Positions 39,681 to 53,896 of a DNA stretch of 64,000 nucleotides are shown piece by piece. The notes under the pieces were generated by a model that was given only the letters and a program-made list of their open reading frames with translations, was not told where the DNA came from and did no database searches. The stretch is from Mercurialis annua (Eukaryota; Streptophyta; Magnoliopsida; Malpighiales; Euphorbiaceae): NCBI RefSeq assembly GCF_937616625.2, contig NC_065572.1:38653653-38717652 (forward strand), written 5' to 3'. Position 1 is the first letter of the stretch. Every line of letters starts with the position of its first letter. A program made the position numbers and the translations under genes.

Positions 39681-39738
39681 AACGTTTACAAACGTTTACA
39701 AACGTTAAAAAACGTATACAAACGTTTACAAACGTTGC
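39681..39738 (+). repeat. 20-bp micro-repeat cluster 2
   Basis: AACGTTTACA twice, AACGTTAAAA once, AACGTATACA, then AACGTTTACA before AACGTTGCGA. The CGTATAC variant first seen here is inherited by clusters 3-6. Confidence 0.88.
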
Positions 39739-42700
39739 GAAAAAATTCAAACGTTTCCTTTTTTTAGCGATTTAAGCAAAACGTTTAAAAGGTTACGCAA
39801 CCAATCCAAATGTTTCACCTTTTTAGCAATTTAAGAGAAACGTTTACAACCGTTACGAAACAAATCCAAGCGTTTCACCTTTTTAGCAATTTAAGCCAAT
39901 TATTTACAAACGTTACGAAACAAATCCAAGCGTTTCACCTTTTTAGCAATTTAAGCAAAACGTTTACGAACGTTACGAAACAAATCCAAGCGTTTCACCT
40001 TTTTAGCATTTTAAGCAACACGTTTACAAATGTTACGAAACAAATCCAAGCATTTCACCTTTTCAGCAATTGAAGCCAAGCGTTTACAAATATTACGAAA
40101 CAAATCCAAGCGTTTCACCTTTTTAGCAATGTAAGCCAAACGTTTACAAACGTTACGAAACAAATCTAAGCGTTTCACCTTTTTAGCAATTTAAGCCAAA
40201 TGTTTACAAACGTTTCGAAACAAATTCGAACGTTTGACCTTTTTAGCGATTTAAGCAAAATGTTTACAAACGATATGAAACAAATCCAAACGCTTCACCT
40301 TTTTAGCAATTTAAGCCAATCCCTTACAAACGTTACGAAACAAATCCAAACGTTTCACCTTTTTAGCGATTTAAGCCAAATGTTTACAAACGTTACCAAA
40401 CAAATCTAAATTTTTCACCTTTTTAGCGATTTAAGCCAAACGTTTACAAACGTTACGAAACAAATCCAAACGTTTCACCTTTTTAGCGATTTAAGGCAAC
40501 CGTTTTCAAACGTTACGAAAGAAATCCAAATATTTCACCTTTTTAGCGATTTAAGCCAGACGTTTACAAACGTTACAAAACAAATCCAAATATTTCACCT
40601 TATTAGCAATTTAAGCCAAAAGTTTACAATCGTTACGAAACAAAACCAAACGTTTAAAACGTTATGAAACAAATTAAAACGTTTCACATTTTTAGCGATT
40701 TAAGCCAAACATTTAAAAACGGTACGAAACAAAACCAAGCGTTTAACCTTTTTAGAAATTTAAGCCAAATGTATACAAACTTTACGAAACAAATTCAAGC
40801 GTTTCACCTTTTTAGCCATTTAAGCCAAACATTTACAAACGTTACGAAACAAAACCAAGCGTTTCACCTTTTTAGAAATTTAAGCCAAATGTTTACAAAC
40901 ATTACGAAATAAATCCAAGAGTTTCACCTTTTTAGCAATTTAAGCCAAACGTTTACCAAAGTTACGAAACAAATCCAAACGTTTCAACTTTTTAGCAATT
41001 TAAGCCAAACGTTTACAAACGTTACGAAATAAAATCAAGCGTTTCACCTTTTTAGCAATTTAAGCCACACGTTTACAAACATTACAAAACAAATCCAAGC
41101 GTTTCACCTTTTTGAGCAATTTAAGCCAAACGTTTACCAAAGTTACGAAACAAATCCAAACGTTTCAACTTTTTAGCAATTTAAGCCAAACGTTTACAAA
41201 CGTTACGAAACAAATCCAAAAGTTTCACCTTTTCATCGATTTAAGCCAAACATTTACAATGCTTTTGAAACAAATCCAAAAGTTTCACCTATTTAGAAAT
41301 TTAAGCCAAAAGTTATAAAATAAATCCAAGCGTTTCACCTTTTTAACAATTTAAGCCAAACGTTTACAAACGGTACAAAACAAATCCAAGCATTTCACCT
41401 TTTTAGCAATTTAAGCGAAATGTTTACAAACATTACGAAACAAATCCAAACGTTCCACCTTTTAGCGATTTAAGCGAAATGTTTAAAAACATTACGAAAC
41501 AAATCCAAATGTTTCACCTTTTTAGTAATTTAAGCAAAACGTTTACAAACATTACAAAACAAATCCAAGTGTTTCACCTTTTTAGCAATTTAAGGAAAAT
41601 GTTTACAAACAATAAGAAACAAATCCAAGCGTTGCACCTTTTTAGCATTTTAAGCCAAACGTTTACAAACATTACGAAACAAATCCAAGCGTTTCACCTT
41701 TTTAGCAATTTAAGCCAAACGTGTACAAACATTACGAAAAAAAACCAGGCGTTTCACCTTTTTAGCAATTTAAGCAAAACGTTTACAAACGTTACGAAAC
41801 AAATCCAAGAGTTTCACCTTTTCAGCAATTGAAGCCAAGCGTTTACAAATATTACGAAACAAATCCAAGCGTTTCACCTTTTTAGCAATGTAAGCCAAAC
41901 GTTTACAAACGTTACGAAACAAATCTAAGCGTTTCACCTTTTAGCAATTTAAGCCAAACGTTTACAAACGTTACGAAACAAATCCGAACGTTTGACCTTT
42001 TTAGCGATTTAAGCCAAATGTTTACAAACGATACAAAACAAATCCAAACGCTTCACCTTTTTAGCAATTTAAGCCAAACCCTTACAAACGTTACGAAACA
42101 AATCCAAATGTTTCACCTTTTTAGCGATTTAAGCCAAATGTTTACAAACGTTACCAAACAAATCTAAATTTTTCACCTTTTTAACGATTTAAGCCAAATG
42201 TTTGCAAACGTTACGAAACAAATCCAAACGTTTCACCTTCTTAGCGATTTAAGGCAACCGTTTTCAAACGTTACGGAACAAATCCAAATATTTCACCTTT
42301 TTAGCGATTTAAGCCAAACGTTTACAAACGTTAAAATACAAATCCAAATGTTTCACCTTTTTAGCAATTTAAGCCAAGCGTTTACAAACGTTATAAAATG
42401 AAACCAAACGTTTTAAATGTTATGAAACAAATTAAAACTTTTCACATTTTTAGCGATTTAAGCCAAACGTTTACAAACGTTACGAAACAAAATCAAGCGT
42501 TTCACCTTTTTAGCAATTTAAGCCAAACGTTTACAAACATTACAAAACAAATCCTAGCGTTTCACCTTTATGAGCAATTTAAGCCAAATGTTTACAAACG
42601 TTACGAAATAAATCCAAGCATTTCACCTTTTTTGTAATGTAAGCCAAACGTCTACAAACATTACAAAACAAATCCAAGCGTTTCACCTTTTTAGCAATTT

Positions 42701-43931
42701 AAGCCAAATGTTTCCAAACGTTACGAAACAAATCCAAGCGTTTAACCTTTTTAGACATTTAAGCCAAACGTTTGCAAACATTACCAAACAAATCCAAGCG
42801 TTTCACCTTTTATGCATTTTAAGCCAAAAATTTACAAACATTACGAAACAAATCCAAGAGTTTCACCATTTTAGCAATTTAAGCCAAACATTTAAAAACG
42901 TTACCAAATAAATCCAAACGTTTCACCTTTTTAGCGATTTAAGTCAAACGTTTACAAACGTTACGAAACAAATCCAAACGTTTCACCTTTTTAGCTATTT
43001 AAGCCAAACATTTACAATGGTTTAGAAACAAATCCAAATGTTTCCCCTTTTTAGCAATTTAAGCCAAACGTTTACAAAACGTTACGAAACAAATTCAAGC
43101 ATTTCACCTTTTAAGCAATTTAAGCCAAACGTTTACAAACGTTACAAAACAAATCCAAGCGTTTCACCTTTTTAGTAATTTTAGCAAAATGTTTACAAAC
43201 GTTAGCAATTTAAGCGAAATGTTTAAAAACTTACGAAACAAATCCAAAGGTTTCAACTTTTTAGCGATTTAAGCCAAACGTTTACAAATGTTACCAAATA
43301 AATCCAAACGTTTCCCCTTTATAACTTTATAAGCCAAACGTTTACAAACGTTACGAAACAAATACAAACGTTTCCCCTTTTTAGCGATTTAAGCCAAACG
43401 TTTACAAACATTACTAAATAAATCCAAACGTTTCTCCTTTTTAGCAATTTAAGCCAAACGTTTACAAACGTTACGAAACAAATCCAAACATTTCGCCTTT
43501 TTAGCAATTTAAGCCAAACGTTTACGAACATTACGAAAAAATTCAAACGTTTCCCCTTTTTATCGAATTAAGCCAAACGTTTAAAACGTTACGAAACAAA
43601 TCCAAACGTCTCACCTTTTGGCGATTTAAGCCAAACGTTTAAAACGTTACGAAACAAATCCAAACGTTTCGCCTTTTTAGCAATTTCAGCCAAACGCTTA
43701 CGAACATTACGAAAAAATTTCAAACGTTTCCCCATTTTATTGATTTAAGCCGAACGTTCAAAACGTCACGAAACAAATCCAAACGTTTCACCTTTTTGAC
43801 GATGTAAGCCAAACGTTTACAAACGGTACGAAACAAATCCAAATGTTTCACCTTTATAGCGATTTAAGCCAATCATTTATAAACGCTACGAAACAAATCC
43901 AAATGTTTCACCTTTTTAGCAATGTAAGCCA

Positions 43932-43980
43932 AACGTTTACAAACGTTTACAAACGTTAAAAAACGTATACAAACGTTGCG
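43932..43980 (+). repeat. 20-bp micro-repeat cluster 3
   Basis: Same site in the next unit, with one decamer fewer than cluster 2: the AACGTTTACA after AACGTATACA is missing. Confidence 0.88.
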
Positions 43981-46822
43981 AAAAAATTCAAACGTTTCCT
44001 TTTTTTAGCGATTTAAGCAAAACGTTTAAAAGGTTACGCAACCAATCCAAATGTTTCACCTTTTTAGCAATTTAAGAGAAACGTTTACAACCGTTACGAA
44101 ACAAATCCAAGCGTTTCACCTTTTTAGCAATTTACGCCAATTATTTACAAACGTTACGAAACAAATCCAAGCGTTTCACCTTTTTAGCAATTTAAGCAAA
44201 ACGTTTACGAACGTTACGAAACAAATCCAAGCGTTTCACCTTTTTGGCATTTTAAGCAACACGTTTACAAACGTTACGAAACAAATCCAAGCATTTCACC
44301 TTTTCAGCAATTGAAGCCAAGCGTTTACAAATATTACGAAACAAATCCAAACGTTTCACCTTTTTAGCAATGTAAGCCAAACGTTTACAAACGTTACGAA
44401 ACAAATCTAAGCGTTTCACCTTTTTAGCAATTTAAGCCAAACGTTTACAAACGTTACGAAACAAATTCGAACGTTTGACCTTTTTAGCGATTTAAGCCAA
44501 ATGTTTACAAACGATATGAAACAAATCTAAGCGCTTCACCTTTTTAGCAATTTAAGCCAATCCCTTACAAACGTTACGAAACAAATCCAAAAGTTTCACC
44601 TATTTAGAAATTTAAGCCAAAAGTTATAAAATAACTCCAAGCGTTTCACCTTTTTAACAATTTAAGTCAAACGTTTACAAACGGTACAAAACAAATCCAA
44701 GCATTTCACCTTTTTAGCAATTTAAGCGAAATGTTTACAAACATTACGAAACAAATCCAAACGTTCCACCTTTTAGCGATTTAAGCGAAATGTTTAAAAA
44801 CATTACGAAACAAATCCAAATGTTTCACCTTTTTAGTAATTTAAGCAAAACGTTTACAAACATTACAAAACAAATCCAAGTGTTTCACCTTTTTAGCAAT
44901 TTAAGGAAAATGTTTACAAACAATAAGAAACAAATCCAAGTGTTGCACCTTTTTAGCATTTTAAGCCAAACGTTTACAAACATTACGAAACAAATCCAAG
45001 CGTTTCACCTTTTTAGCAATTTAAGCCAAACGTGTACAAACATTACGAAAAAAAACCAGGCGTTTCACCTTTTTAGCAATTTAAGCAAAACGTTTACAAA
45101 CGTTACGAAACAAATCCAAGAGTTTCACCTTTTCAGCAATTGAAGCTAAGCGTTTACAAATATTACGAAACAAATCCAAGCGTTTCACCTTTTTAGCAAT
45201 GTAAGCCAAACGTTTACAAACGTTACGAAACAAATCTAAGCGTTTCACCTTTTTAGCAATTTAAGCCAAACGTTTACAAACGTTACGAAACAAATCCGAA
45301 CGTTTGACCTTTATAGCGATTTAAGCTAAATGTTTACAAACGATACGAAACAAATCCAAACGCTTCACCTTTTTAGCAATTTAAGCCAAACCCTTACAAA
45401 CGTTACGAAACAAATCCAAATGTTTCACCTTTTTAGCGATTTAAGCCAAATGTTTACAAACGTTACCAAACAAATCTAAATTTTTCACCTTTTTAACGAT
45501 TTAAGCCAAACGTTTACAAACGTTACGAAACAAATCCAAACGTTTCACCTTCTTAGCGATTTAAGGCAACCGTTTTCAAACGTTACAGAACAAATCCAAA
45601 TATTTCACCTTTTTAGCGATTTAAGCCAAACGTTTACAAACGTTAAAAAACAAATCCAAATGTTTCACCTTTTTAGCAATTTAAGCCAAGCGTTTACAAA
45701 CGTTATGAAATGAAACAAAACGTTTTAAATGTTATGAAACAAATTAAAACTTTTCACATTTTTAGCGATTTAAGCCAAACGTTTACAAACGTTACGAAAC
45801 AAAACCAATCGTTTCACCTTTTTAGCAATTTAAGCCAAACGTTTACAAACATTACAAAACAAATCTAAACGTTTCACCTTTTTAGCAATTTAAGCCAAAT
45901 GTTTACAAACGTTACGAAACAAATCCAAGCATTTCACCTTTTTTTGCAATGTAAGCCAAACGTCTACAAACATTACAAAACAAATCCAAGCGTTTCACCT
46001 TTTTAGCAATTTAAGCCAAATGTTTCCAAACGTTACGAAACAAATCCAAGCGTTTAACCTTTTTAGACATTTAAGCCAAACGTTTACAAACATTACCAAA
46101 CAAATTCAAGCGTTTCACCTTTTAAGCATTTTAAGCCAAAAATTTACAAATATTACGAAACAAATCCAAGAGTTTCACCATTTTAGCAATTTAAGCCAAA
46201 CATTTACAGACGTTACCAAATAAATCCAAACGTTTCACCTTTTTAGCGATTTAAGTCAAACGTTTACAAACGTTACGAAACAAATTCAAGCATTTCACCT
46301 TTTTAGCAATTTAAGCCAAACGTTTACAAACGTTACAAAACAAATCCAAGCGTTTCACCTTTTTAGTAATTTTAGCAAAATGTTTACAAACGTTAGCAAT
46401 TTAAGCCAAACGTTTACAAACATTACGAAAAAATTCAAACGTTTCCGCATTTTATCGAATTAAGCCAAGCGTTTAAAACGTTACGAAACAAATCCAAACG
46501 TCTCACCTTTTGGCGATTTAAGCCAAACGTTTAAAACGTTACGAAACAAATCCAAACGTTTCGCCTTTTTAGCAATTTCAGCCAAACGCTTACGAACATT
46601 ACGAAAAAATTTCAAACGTTTCCCCATTTTATTGATTTAAGCCGAACGTTCAAAACGTCAAGAAACAAATCCAAACGTTTCACCTTTTTGACGATTTAAG
46701 CCAAACGTTTACAAACGGTACGAAACAAATCCAAATGTTTCACCTTTATAGCGATTTAAGCCAATCATTTATAAACGCTACGAAACAAATCCAAATGTTT
46801 CACCTTTTTAGCAATGTAAGCC

Positions 46823-46869
46823 AAACGTTTACAAACGTTTACAAACGTTAAAAAACGTATACAAACGTT
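46823..46869 (+). repeat. 20-bp micro-repeat cluster 4
   Basis: Decamer order identical to cluster 3 (two TTTAC decamers, one TTAAA, one TATAC, then TTGCG). It is the shortest state within the 2.9-kb units. Confidence 0.88.
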
Positions 46870-49713
46870 GCGAAAAAATTCAAACGTTTCCTTTTTTTAG
46901 CGATTTAAGCAAAACGTTTAAAAGGTTACGCAACCAATCCAAATGTTTCACCTTTTTAACAATTTAAGAGAAACGTTTACAACCGTTACGAAACAAATCC
47001 AAGCGTTTCACCTTTTTAGCAATTTAAGCCAATTATTTACAAATGTTACGAAACAAATCCAAGCGTTTCACCTTTTTAGCAATTTAAGCAAAACGTTTAC
47101 GAACGTTACGAAACAAATCCAAGCGTTTCACCTTTTTAGCATTTTAAGCAACACGTTTACAAACGTTACGAAACAAATCCAAGCATTTCACCTTTTCAGC
47201 AATTGAAGCCAAGCGTTTACAAATATTACGAAACAAATCCAAACGTTTCACCTTTTTAGCAATGTAAGCCAAACGTTTACAAACGTTACGAAACAAATCT
47301 AAGCGTTTCACCTTTTTAGCAATTTAAGCCAAACGTTTACAAACGTTACGAAACAAATTCGAACGTTTGACCTTTTTAGCGATTTAAGCCAAATGTTTAC
47401 AAACGATATGAAACAAATCCAAACGCTTCACCTTTTTAGCAATTTAAGCCAATCCCTTACAAACGTTACGAAACAAATCCAAAAGTTTCACCTATTTAGA
47501 AATTTAAGCCAAAAGTTATAAAATAAATCCAAGCGTTTCACCTTTTTAACAATTTAAGCCAAACGTTTACAAACGGTACAAAACAAATCCAAGCATTTCA
47601 CCTTTTTAGCAATTTAAGCGAAATGTTTACAAACATTACGAAACAAATCCAAACATTCCACCTTTTAGCGATTTAAGCGAAATGTTTAAAAACATTACGA
47701 AACAAATCCAAATGTTTCACCTTTTTAGTAATTTAAGCAAAACGTTTACAAACATTACAAAACAAATCCAAGTGTTTAACCTTTTTAGCAATTTAAGGAA
47801 AATGTTTACAAACAATAAGAAACAAATCCAAGTGTTGCACCTTTTTAGCATTTTAAGCCAAACGTTTACAAACATTACGAAACAAATCCAAGCGTTTCAC
47901 CTTTTTAGCAATTTAAGCCAAACGTGTACAAACATTACGAAAAAAAACCAGGCGTTTCACCTTTTTAGCAATTTAAGCAAAACGTTTACAAACGTTACGA
48001 AACAAATCCAAGAGTTTCACCTTTTCAGCAATTGAAGCCAAGCGTTTACAAATATTACGAAACAAATCCAAGCGTTTCACCTTTTTAGCAATGTAAGCCA
48101 AACGTTTACAAACGTTACGAAACAAATCTAAGCGTTTCACCTTTTTAGCAATTTAAGCCAAACGTTTACAAACGTTACGAAACAAATCCGAACGTTTGAC
48201 CTTTATAGCGATTTAAGCTAAATGTTTACAAACGATACGAAACAAATCCAAACGCTTCACCTTTTTAGCAATTTAAGCCAAACCCTTACAAACGTTACGA
48301 AACAAATCCAAATGTTTCACCTTTTTAGCGATTTAAGCCAAATGTTTACAAACGTTACCAAACAAATCTAAATTTTTCACCTTTTTAACGATTTAAGCCA
48401 AACGTTTACAAACGTTACGAAACAAATCCAAACGTTTCACCTTCTTAGCGATTTAAGGCAACCGTTTTCAAACGTTACAGAACAAATCCAAATATTTCAC
48501 CTTTTTAGCGATTTAAGCCAAACGTTTACAAACGTTAAAAAACAAATCCAAATGTTTCACCTTTTTAGCAATTTAAGCCAAGCGTTTACAAACGTTATGA
48601 AATGAAACAAAACGTTTTAAATGTTATGAAACAAATTAAAACTTTTCACATTTTTAGCGATTTAAGCCAAACGTTTACAAACGTTACGAAACAAAATCAA
48701 GCGTTTCACTTTTTTAGCAATTTAAGCCAAACGTTTGCAAACATTACAAAACAAATCCAAGCGTTTCACCTTTTTGAGAAATTTAAGCCAAATGTTTACA
48801 AACGTTACAAAATAAATCCAAGCATTTCACCTTTTTTGTAATGTAAGCCAAACGTCTACAAACATTACAAAACAAATCCAAGCGTTTCACCTTTTTAGCA
48901 ATTTAAGCCAAATGTTTCCAAACGTTACGAAACAAATCCAAGCGTTTAACCTTTTTAGACATTTAAGCCAAACGTTTACAAACATTACCAAACAAATTCA
49001 AGCGTTTCACCTTTTAAGCATTTTAAGCCAAAAATTTACAAATATTACGAAACAAATCCAAGAGTTTCACCATTTTAGCAATTTAAGCCAAACATTTACA
49101 GACGTTACCAAATAAATCCAAACGTTTCACCTTTTTAGCGATTTAAGTCAAACGTTTACAAACGTTACGAAACAAATTCAAGCATTTCACCTTTTTAGCA
49201 ATTTAAGCCAAACGTTTACAAACGTTACAAAACAAATCCAAGCGTTTCACCTTTTTAGTAATTTTAGCAAAATGTTTACAAACGTTAGCAATTTAAGCCA
49301 AACGTTTACAAACATTACGAAAAAATTCAAACGTTTCCGCATTTTATCGAATTAAGCCAAGCGTTTAAAACGTTACGAAACAAATCCAAACGTCTCACCT
49401 TTTGGCGATTTAAGCCAAACGTTTAAAACGTTACGAAACAAATCCAAACGTTTCGCCTTTTTAGCAATTTCAGCCAAACGCTTACGAACATTACGAAAAA
49501 ATTTCAAACGTTTCCCCATTTTATTGATTTAAGCCGAACGTTCAAAACGTCAAGAAACAAATCCAAACGTTTCACCTTTTTGACGATTTAAGCCAAACGT
49601 TTACAAACGGTACGAAACAAATCCAAATGTTTCACCTTTATAGCGATTTAAGCCAATCATTTATAAACGCTACGAAACAAATCCAAATGTTTCACCTTTT
49701 TAGCAATGTAAGC

Positions 49714-49772
49714 CAAACGTTTACAAACGTTTACAAACGTTAAAAAACGTATACAAACGTTTACAAACGTTG
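49714..49772 (+). repeat. 20-bp micro-repeat cluster 5
   Basis: One decamer longer than cluster 4, with a TTTAC decamer between TATAC and TTGCG. This produces the 10-bp length gain of its unit. Confidence 0.88.
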
Positions 49773-52617
49773 CGAAAAAATTCAAACGTTTCCTTTTTTT
49801 AGCGATTTAAGCAAAACGTTTAAAAGGTTACGCAACCAATCCAAATGTTTCACCTTTTTAACAATTTAAGAGAAACGTTTACAACCGTTACGAAACAAAT
49901 CCAAGCGTTTCACCTTTTTAGCAATTTAAGCCAATTATTTACAAATGTTACGAAACAAATCCAAGCGTTTCACCTTTTTAGCAATTTAAGCAAAACGTTT
50001 ACGAACGTTACGAAACAAATCCAAGCGTTTCACCTTTTTAGCATTTTAAGCAACACGTTTACAAACGTTACGAAACAAATCCAAGCATTTCACCTTTTCA
50101 GCAATTGAAGCCAAGCGTTTACAAATATTACGAAACAAATCCAAACGTTTCACCTTTTTAGCAATGTAAGCCAAACGTTTACAAACGTTACGAAACAAAT
50201 CTAAGCGTTTCACCTTTTTAGCAATTTAAGCCAAACGTTTACAAACGTTACGAAACAAATTCGAACGTTTGACCTTTTTAGCGATTTAAGCCAAATGTTT
50301 ACAAACGATATGAAACAAATCCAAACGCTTCACCTTTTTAGCAATTTAAGCCAATCCCTTACAAACGTTACGAAACAAATCCAAAAGTTTCACCTATTTA
50401 GAAATTTAAGCCAAAAGTTATAAAATAAATCCAAGCGTTTCACCTTTTTAACAATTTAAGCCAAACGTTTACAAACGGTACAAAACAAATCCAAGCATTT
50501 CACCTTTTTAGCAATTTAAGCGAAATGTTTACAAACATTACGAAACAAATCCAAACATTCCACCTTTTAGCGATTTAAGCGAAATGTTTAAAAACATTAC
50601 GAAACAAATCCAAATGTTTCACCTTTTTAGTAATTTAAGCAAAACGTTTACAAACATTACAAAACAAATCCAAGTGTTTAACCTTTTTAGCAATTTAAGG
50701 AAAATGTTTACAAACAATAAGAAACAAATCCAAGTGTTGCACCTTTTTAGCATTTTAAGCCAAACGTTTACAAACATTACGAAACAAATCCAAGCGTTTC
50801 ACCTTTTTAGCAATTTAAGCCAAACGTGTACAAACATTACGAAAAAAAACCAGGCGTTTCACCTTTTTAGCAATTTAAGCAAAACGTTTACAAACGTTAC
50901 GAAACAAATCCAAGAGTTTCACCTTTTCAGCAATTGAAGCCAAGCGTTTACAAATATTACGAAACAAATCCAAGCGTTTCACCTTTTTAGCAATGTAAGC
51001 CAAACGTTTACAAACGTTACGAAACAAATCTAAGCGTTTCACCTTTTTAGCAATTTAAGCCAAACGTTTACAAACGTTACGAAACAAATCCGAACGTTTG
51101 ACCTTTTTAGCGATTTAAGCCAAATGTTTACAAACGATACGAAACAAATCCAAACGCTTCACCTGTTTAGCAATTTAAGCCAAACCCTTACAAACGTTAC
51201 GAAACAAATCCAAATGTTTCACCTTTTTAGCGATTTAAGCCAAATGTTTACAAACGTTACCAAACAAATCTAAATTTTTCACCTTTTTAACGATTTAAGC
51301 CAAACGTTTACAAACGTTACGAAACAAATCCAAACGTTTCACCTTCTTAGCGATTTAAGGCAACCGTTTTCAAACGTTATAGAACAAATCCAAATATTTC
51401 ACCTTTTTAGCGATTTAAGCCAAACGTTTGCAAACGTTAAAAAACAAATCCAAATGTTTCACCTTTTTAGCAATTTAAGCCAAGCGTTTACAAACGTTAT
51501 GAAATGAAACCAAACGTTTTAAATGTTATGAAACAAATTAAAACTTTTCACATTTTTAGCGATTTAAGCCAAACGTTTACAAAAGTTACGAAACAAAATC
51601 AAGCGTTTCACTTTTTTAGCAATTTAAGCCAAACGTTTGCAAACATTACAAAACAAATCCAAGCGTTTCACCTTTTTGAGAAATTTAAGCCAAATGTTTA
51701 CAAACGTTACAAAATAAATCCAAGCATTTCACCTTTTTTGTAATGTAAGCCAAACGTCTACAAACATTACAAAACAAATCCAAGCGTTTCACCTTTTTAG
51801 CAATTTAAGCCAAATGTTTCCAAACGTTACGAAACAAATCCAAGCGTTTAACCTTTTTAGACATTTAAGCCAAACGTTGACAAACATTACCAAACAAATT
51901 CAAGCGTTTCACCTTTTAAGCATTTTAAGCCAAAAATTTACAAATATTACGAAACAAATCCAAGAGTTTCACCATTTTAGCAATTTAAGCCAAACATTTA
52001 CAGACGTTACCAAATAAATCCAAACGTTTCACCTTTTTAGCGATTTAAGTCAAACGTTTACAAACGTTACGAAACAAATTCAAGCATTTCACCTTTTTAG
52101 CAATTTAAGCCAAACGTTTACAAACGTTACAAAACAAATCCAAGCGTTTCACCTTTTTAGTAATTTTAGCAAAATGTTTACAAACGTTAGCAATTTAAGC
52201 CAAACGTTTACAAACATTACGAAAAAATTCAAACGTTTCCGCATTTTATCGAATTAAGCCAAGCGTTTAAAACGTTACGAAACAAATCCAAACGTCTCAC
52301 CTTTTGGCGATTTAAGCCAAACGTTTAAAACGTTACGAAACAAATCCAAACGTTTCGCCTTTTTAGCAATTTCAGCCAAACGCTTACGAACATTACGAAA
52401 AAATTTCAAACGTTTCCCCATTTTATTGATTTAAGCCGAACGTTCAAAACGTCAAGAAACAAATCCAAACGTTTCACCTTTTTGACGATTTAAGCCAAAC
52501 GTTTACAAACGGTACGAAACAAATCCAAATGTTTCACCTTTATAGCGATTTAAGCCAATCATTTATAAACGCTACGAAACAAATCAAAATGTTTCACCTT
52601 TTTAGCAATGTAAGCCA

Positions 52618-52694
52618 AACGTTTACAAACGTTTACAAACGTTAAAAAACGTATACAAACGTTAAAAAATGTATACAAACGTTTACAAACGTTG
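52618..52694 (+). repeat. 20-bp micro-repeat cluster 6
   Basis: Twenty bases longer than cluster 5: the AACGTTAAAA / ACGTATACA pair is duplicated, with an AATGTATACA variant in the second copy. Confidence 0.88.
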
Positions 52695-52766
52695 CGAAAA
52701 AATCCAAACGTTTCCTTTTTTTAGCTATTTAAGCAAAACGTTTAAAAGGTTACGCAACCAATCCAA

Positions 52767-53896
52767 ATGTTTCACCTTTTTAGCAATTTAAGAGAAACGT
52801 TTACAACCGTTACGAAACAACTCCAAGCGTTTCACCTTTTTAGCAATTTAAGCCAAATATTTACAAACGTTACGAAACAAATCCAAGCGTTTCACCTTTT
52901 TAGCAATTTAAGCAAAACGTTTACGAACGTTACGAAACAAATCCAAGCATTTCACCTTTTTAGCAATTTAAGCAACACGTTTACAAACGTTACGAAACAA
53001 ATCCAAGCGTTTCACCTTTTCAGCAATTGAAGCCAAGCGTTTACAAATATTACGAAACAAATCCAAGCGTTTCACCTTTTTAGCAATGTAAGCCAAACGT
53101 TTACAAACGTTACGAAACAAATCTAAGCGTTTCACCTTTTTAGCAATTTAAGCCAAACGTTTACAAACGTTACGAAACAAATCCGAACGTTTCGCCTTTT
53201 TAGCAATTTCAGCCAAACGCTTACGAACATTACGAAACAAATCCAAACGCTTCACCTTTTTAGCAATTTAAGCCAAACCCTTACAAACGTTGAGAAACAA
53301 ATCCAAACGTTTCACCTTTTTAGCGGTTTAAGCCAAATGTTTACAAACGTTACCAAACAAATCTAAATTTTTCACCTTTTTAGCGATTTAAGCCAAACGT
53401 TTACAAACGTTACGAAACAAATCCAAACGTTTCACCTTTTTAGCGATTTAAGGCAACCGTTTTCAAACGTTACGAAACAAATCCAAATATATCACCTTTT
53501 TAGCGATTTAAGCCAAACGTTTACAAACGTTACAAAACAAATCCAAATGTTTCACCTTTTTAGCAATTTAAGCCAAGCGTTTACAAACGTTATGAAATGA
53601 AACCAAACGTTTAAAACGTTATGAAACAAATTAAAACTTTTCACATTTTTAGCGATTTAAGCCAAACGTTTACCAACGTTACGAAACAAAATCAAGCGTT
53701 TCACCTTTTTAGCAATTTAAGCCAAACGTTTACAAACATTACAAAACAAATCCAAGCGTTTCACCTTTTTGAGCAATTTAAGCCAAATGTTTACAAACGT
53801 TACGAAATAAATCCAAGCATTTCACCTTTTTTGTAATGTAAGCCAAACGTCTACAAACATTAAAAAACAAATCCAAGCGTTTCACCTTTTTAGTAA
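52767..53896 (+). repeat. Satellite, rearranged unit left of MITE-2
   Basis: Begins like the preceding 2.9-kb units but lacks the block represented by 50584-50937. Near 53181-53250 a TTTCGCC / AATTTCAGCC monomer pair, normally found about 600 bp before the unit start, is fused to the AACGCTTCACC monomer. This is evidence of a further unequal exchange. It then follows the usual order to the MITE. Confidence 0.88.

Larger units (their letters stand above)
35500..44050 (+). repeat. Two tandem copies of a ~4.3-kb higher-order unit
   Basis: Anchored on the ATGTTTCACC monomer that precedes TTTAAGAGAAACG: copies start at 35500 and 39810 and the next unit starts at 44051 (4,310 and 4,241 bp, about 70 monomers). 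Independent landmarks give the same period: 37228 to 41479 (4,251 bp), 38458 to 42708 (4,250 bp) and, in the preceding DNA, 34146 to 38458 (4,312 bp). Copy 1 has an additional ~60-180 bp around 36540-36840 where the AGTTACGAAAC/TTTCAACTTT monomer pair is repeated. Empty MITE-1 sites occur near 39161 and 43411. No gene seen on either strand. Confidence 0.9.
44051..52766 (+). repeat. Three tandem copies of a ~2.9-kb higher-order unit
   Basis: Unit starts at 44051, 46943 and 49845, with the next landmark at 52767; lengths 2,892, 2,902 and 2,922 bp. The units are nearly identical by eye, for example the monomer blocks at 47682-48035 and 50584-50937 translate identically. They are the 4.3-kb unit with three internal losses: about 940 bp (join near 44578), about 120 bp (join near 46285) and about 300 bp (join near 46400). 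The same joins appear in each unit, so the losses preceded the amplification. The +10 and +20 bp length steps are accounted for by the micro-repeat clusters at 46823, 49714 and 52618. Confidence 0.95.
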
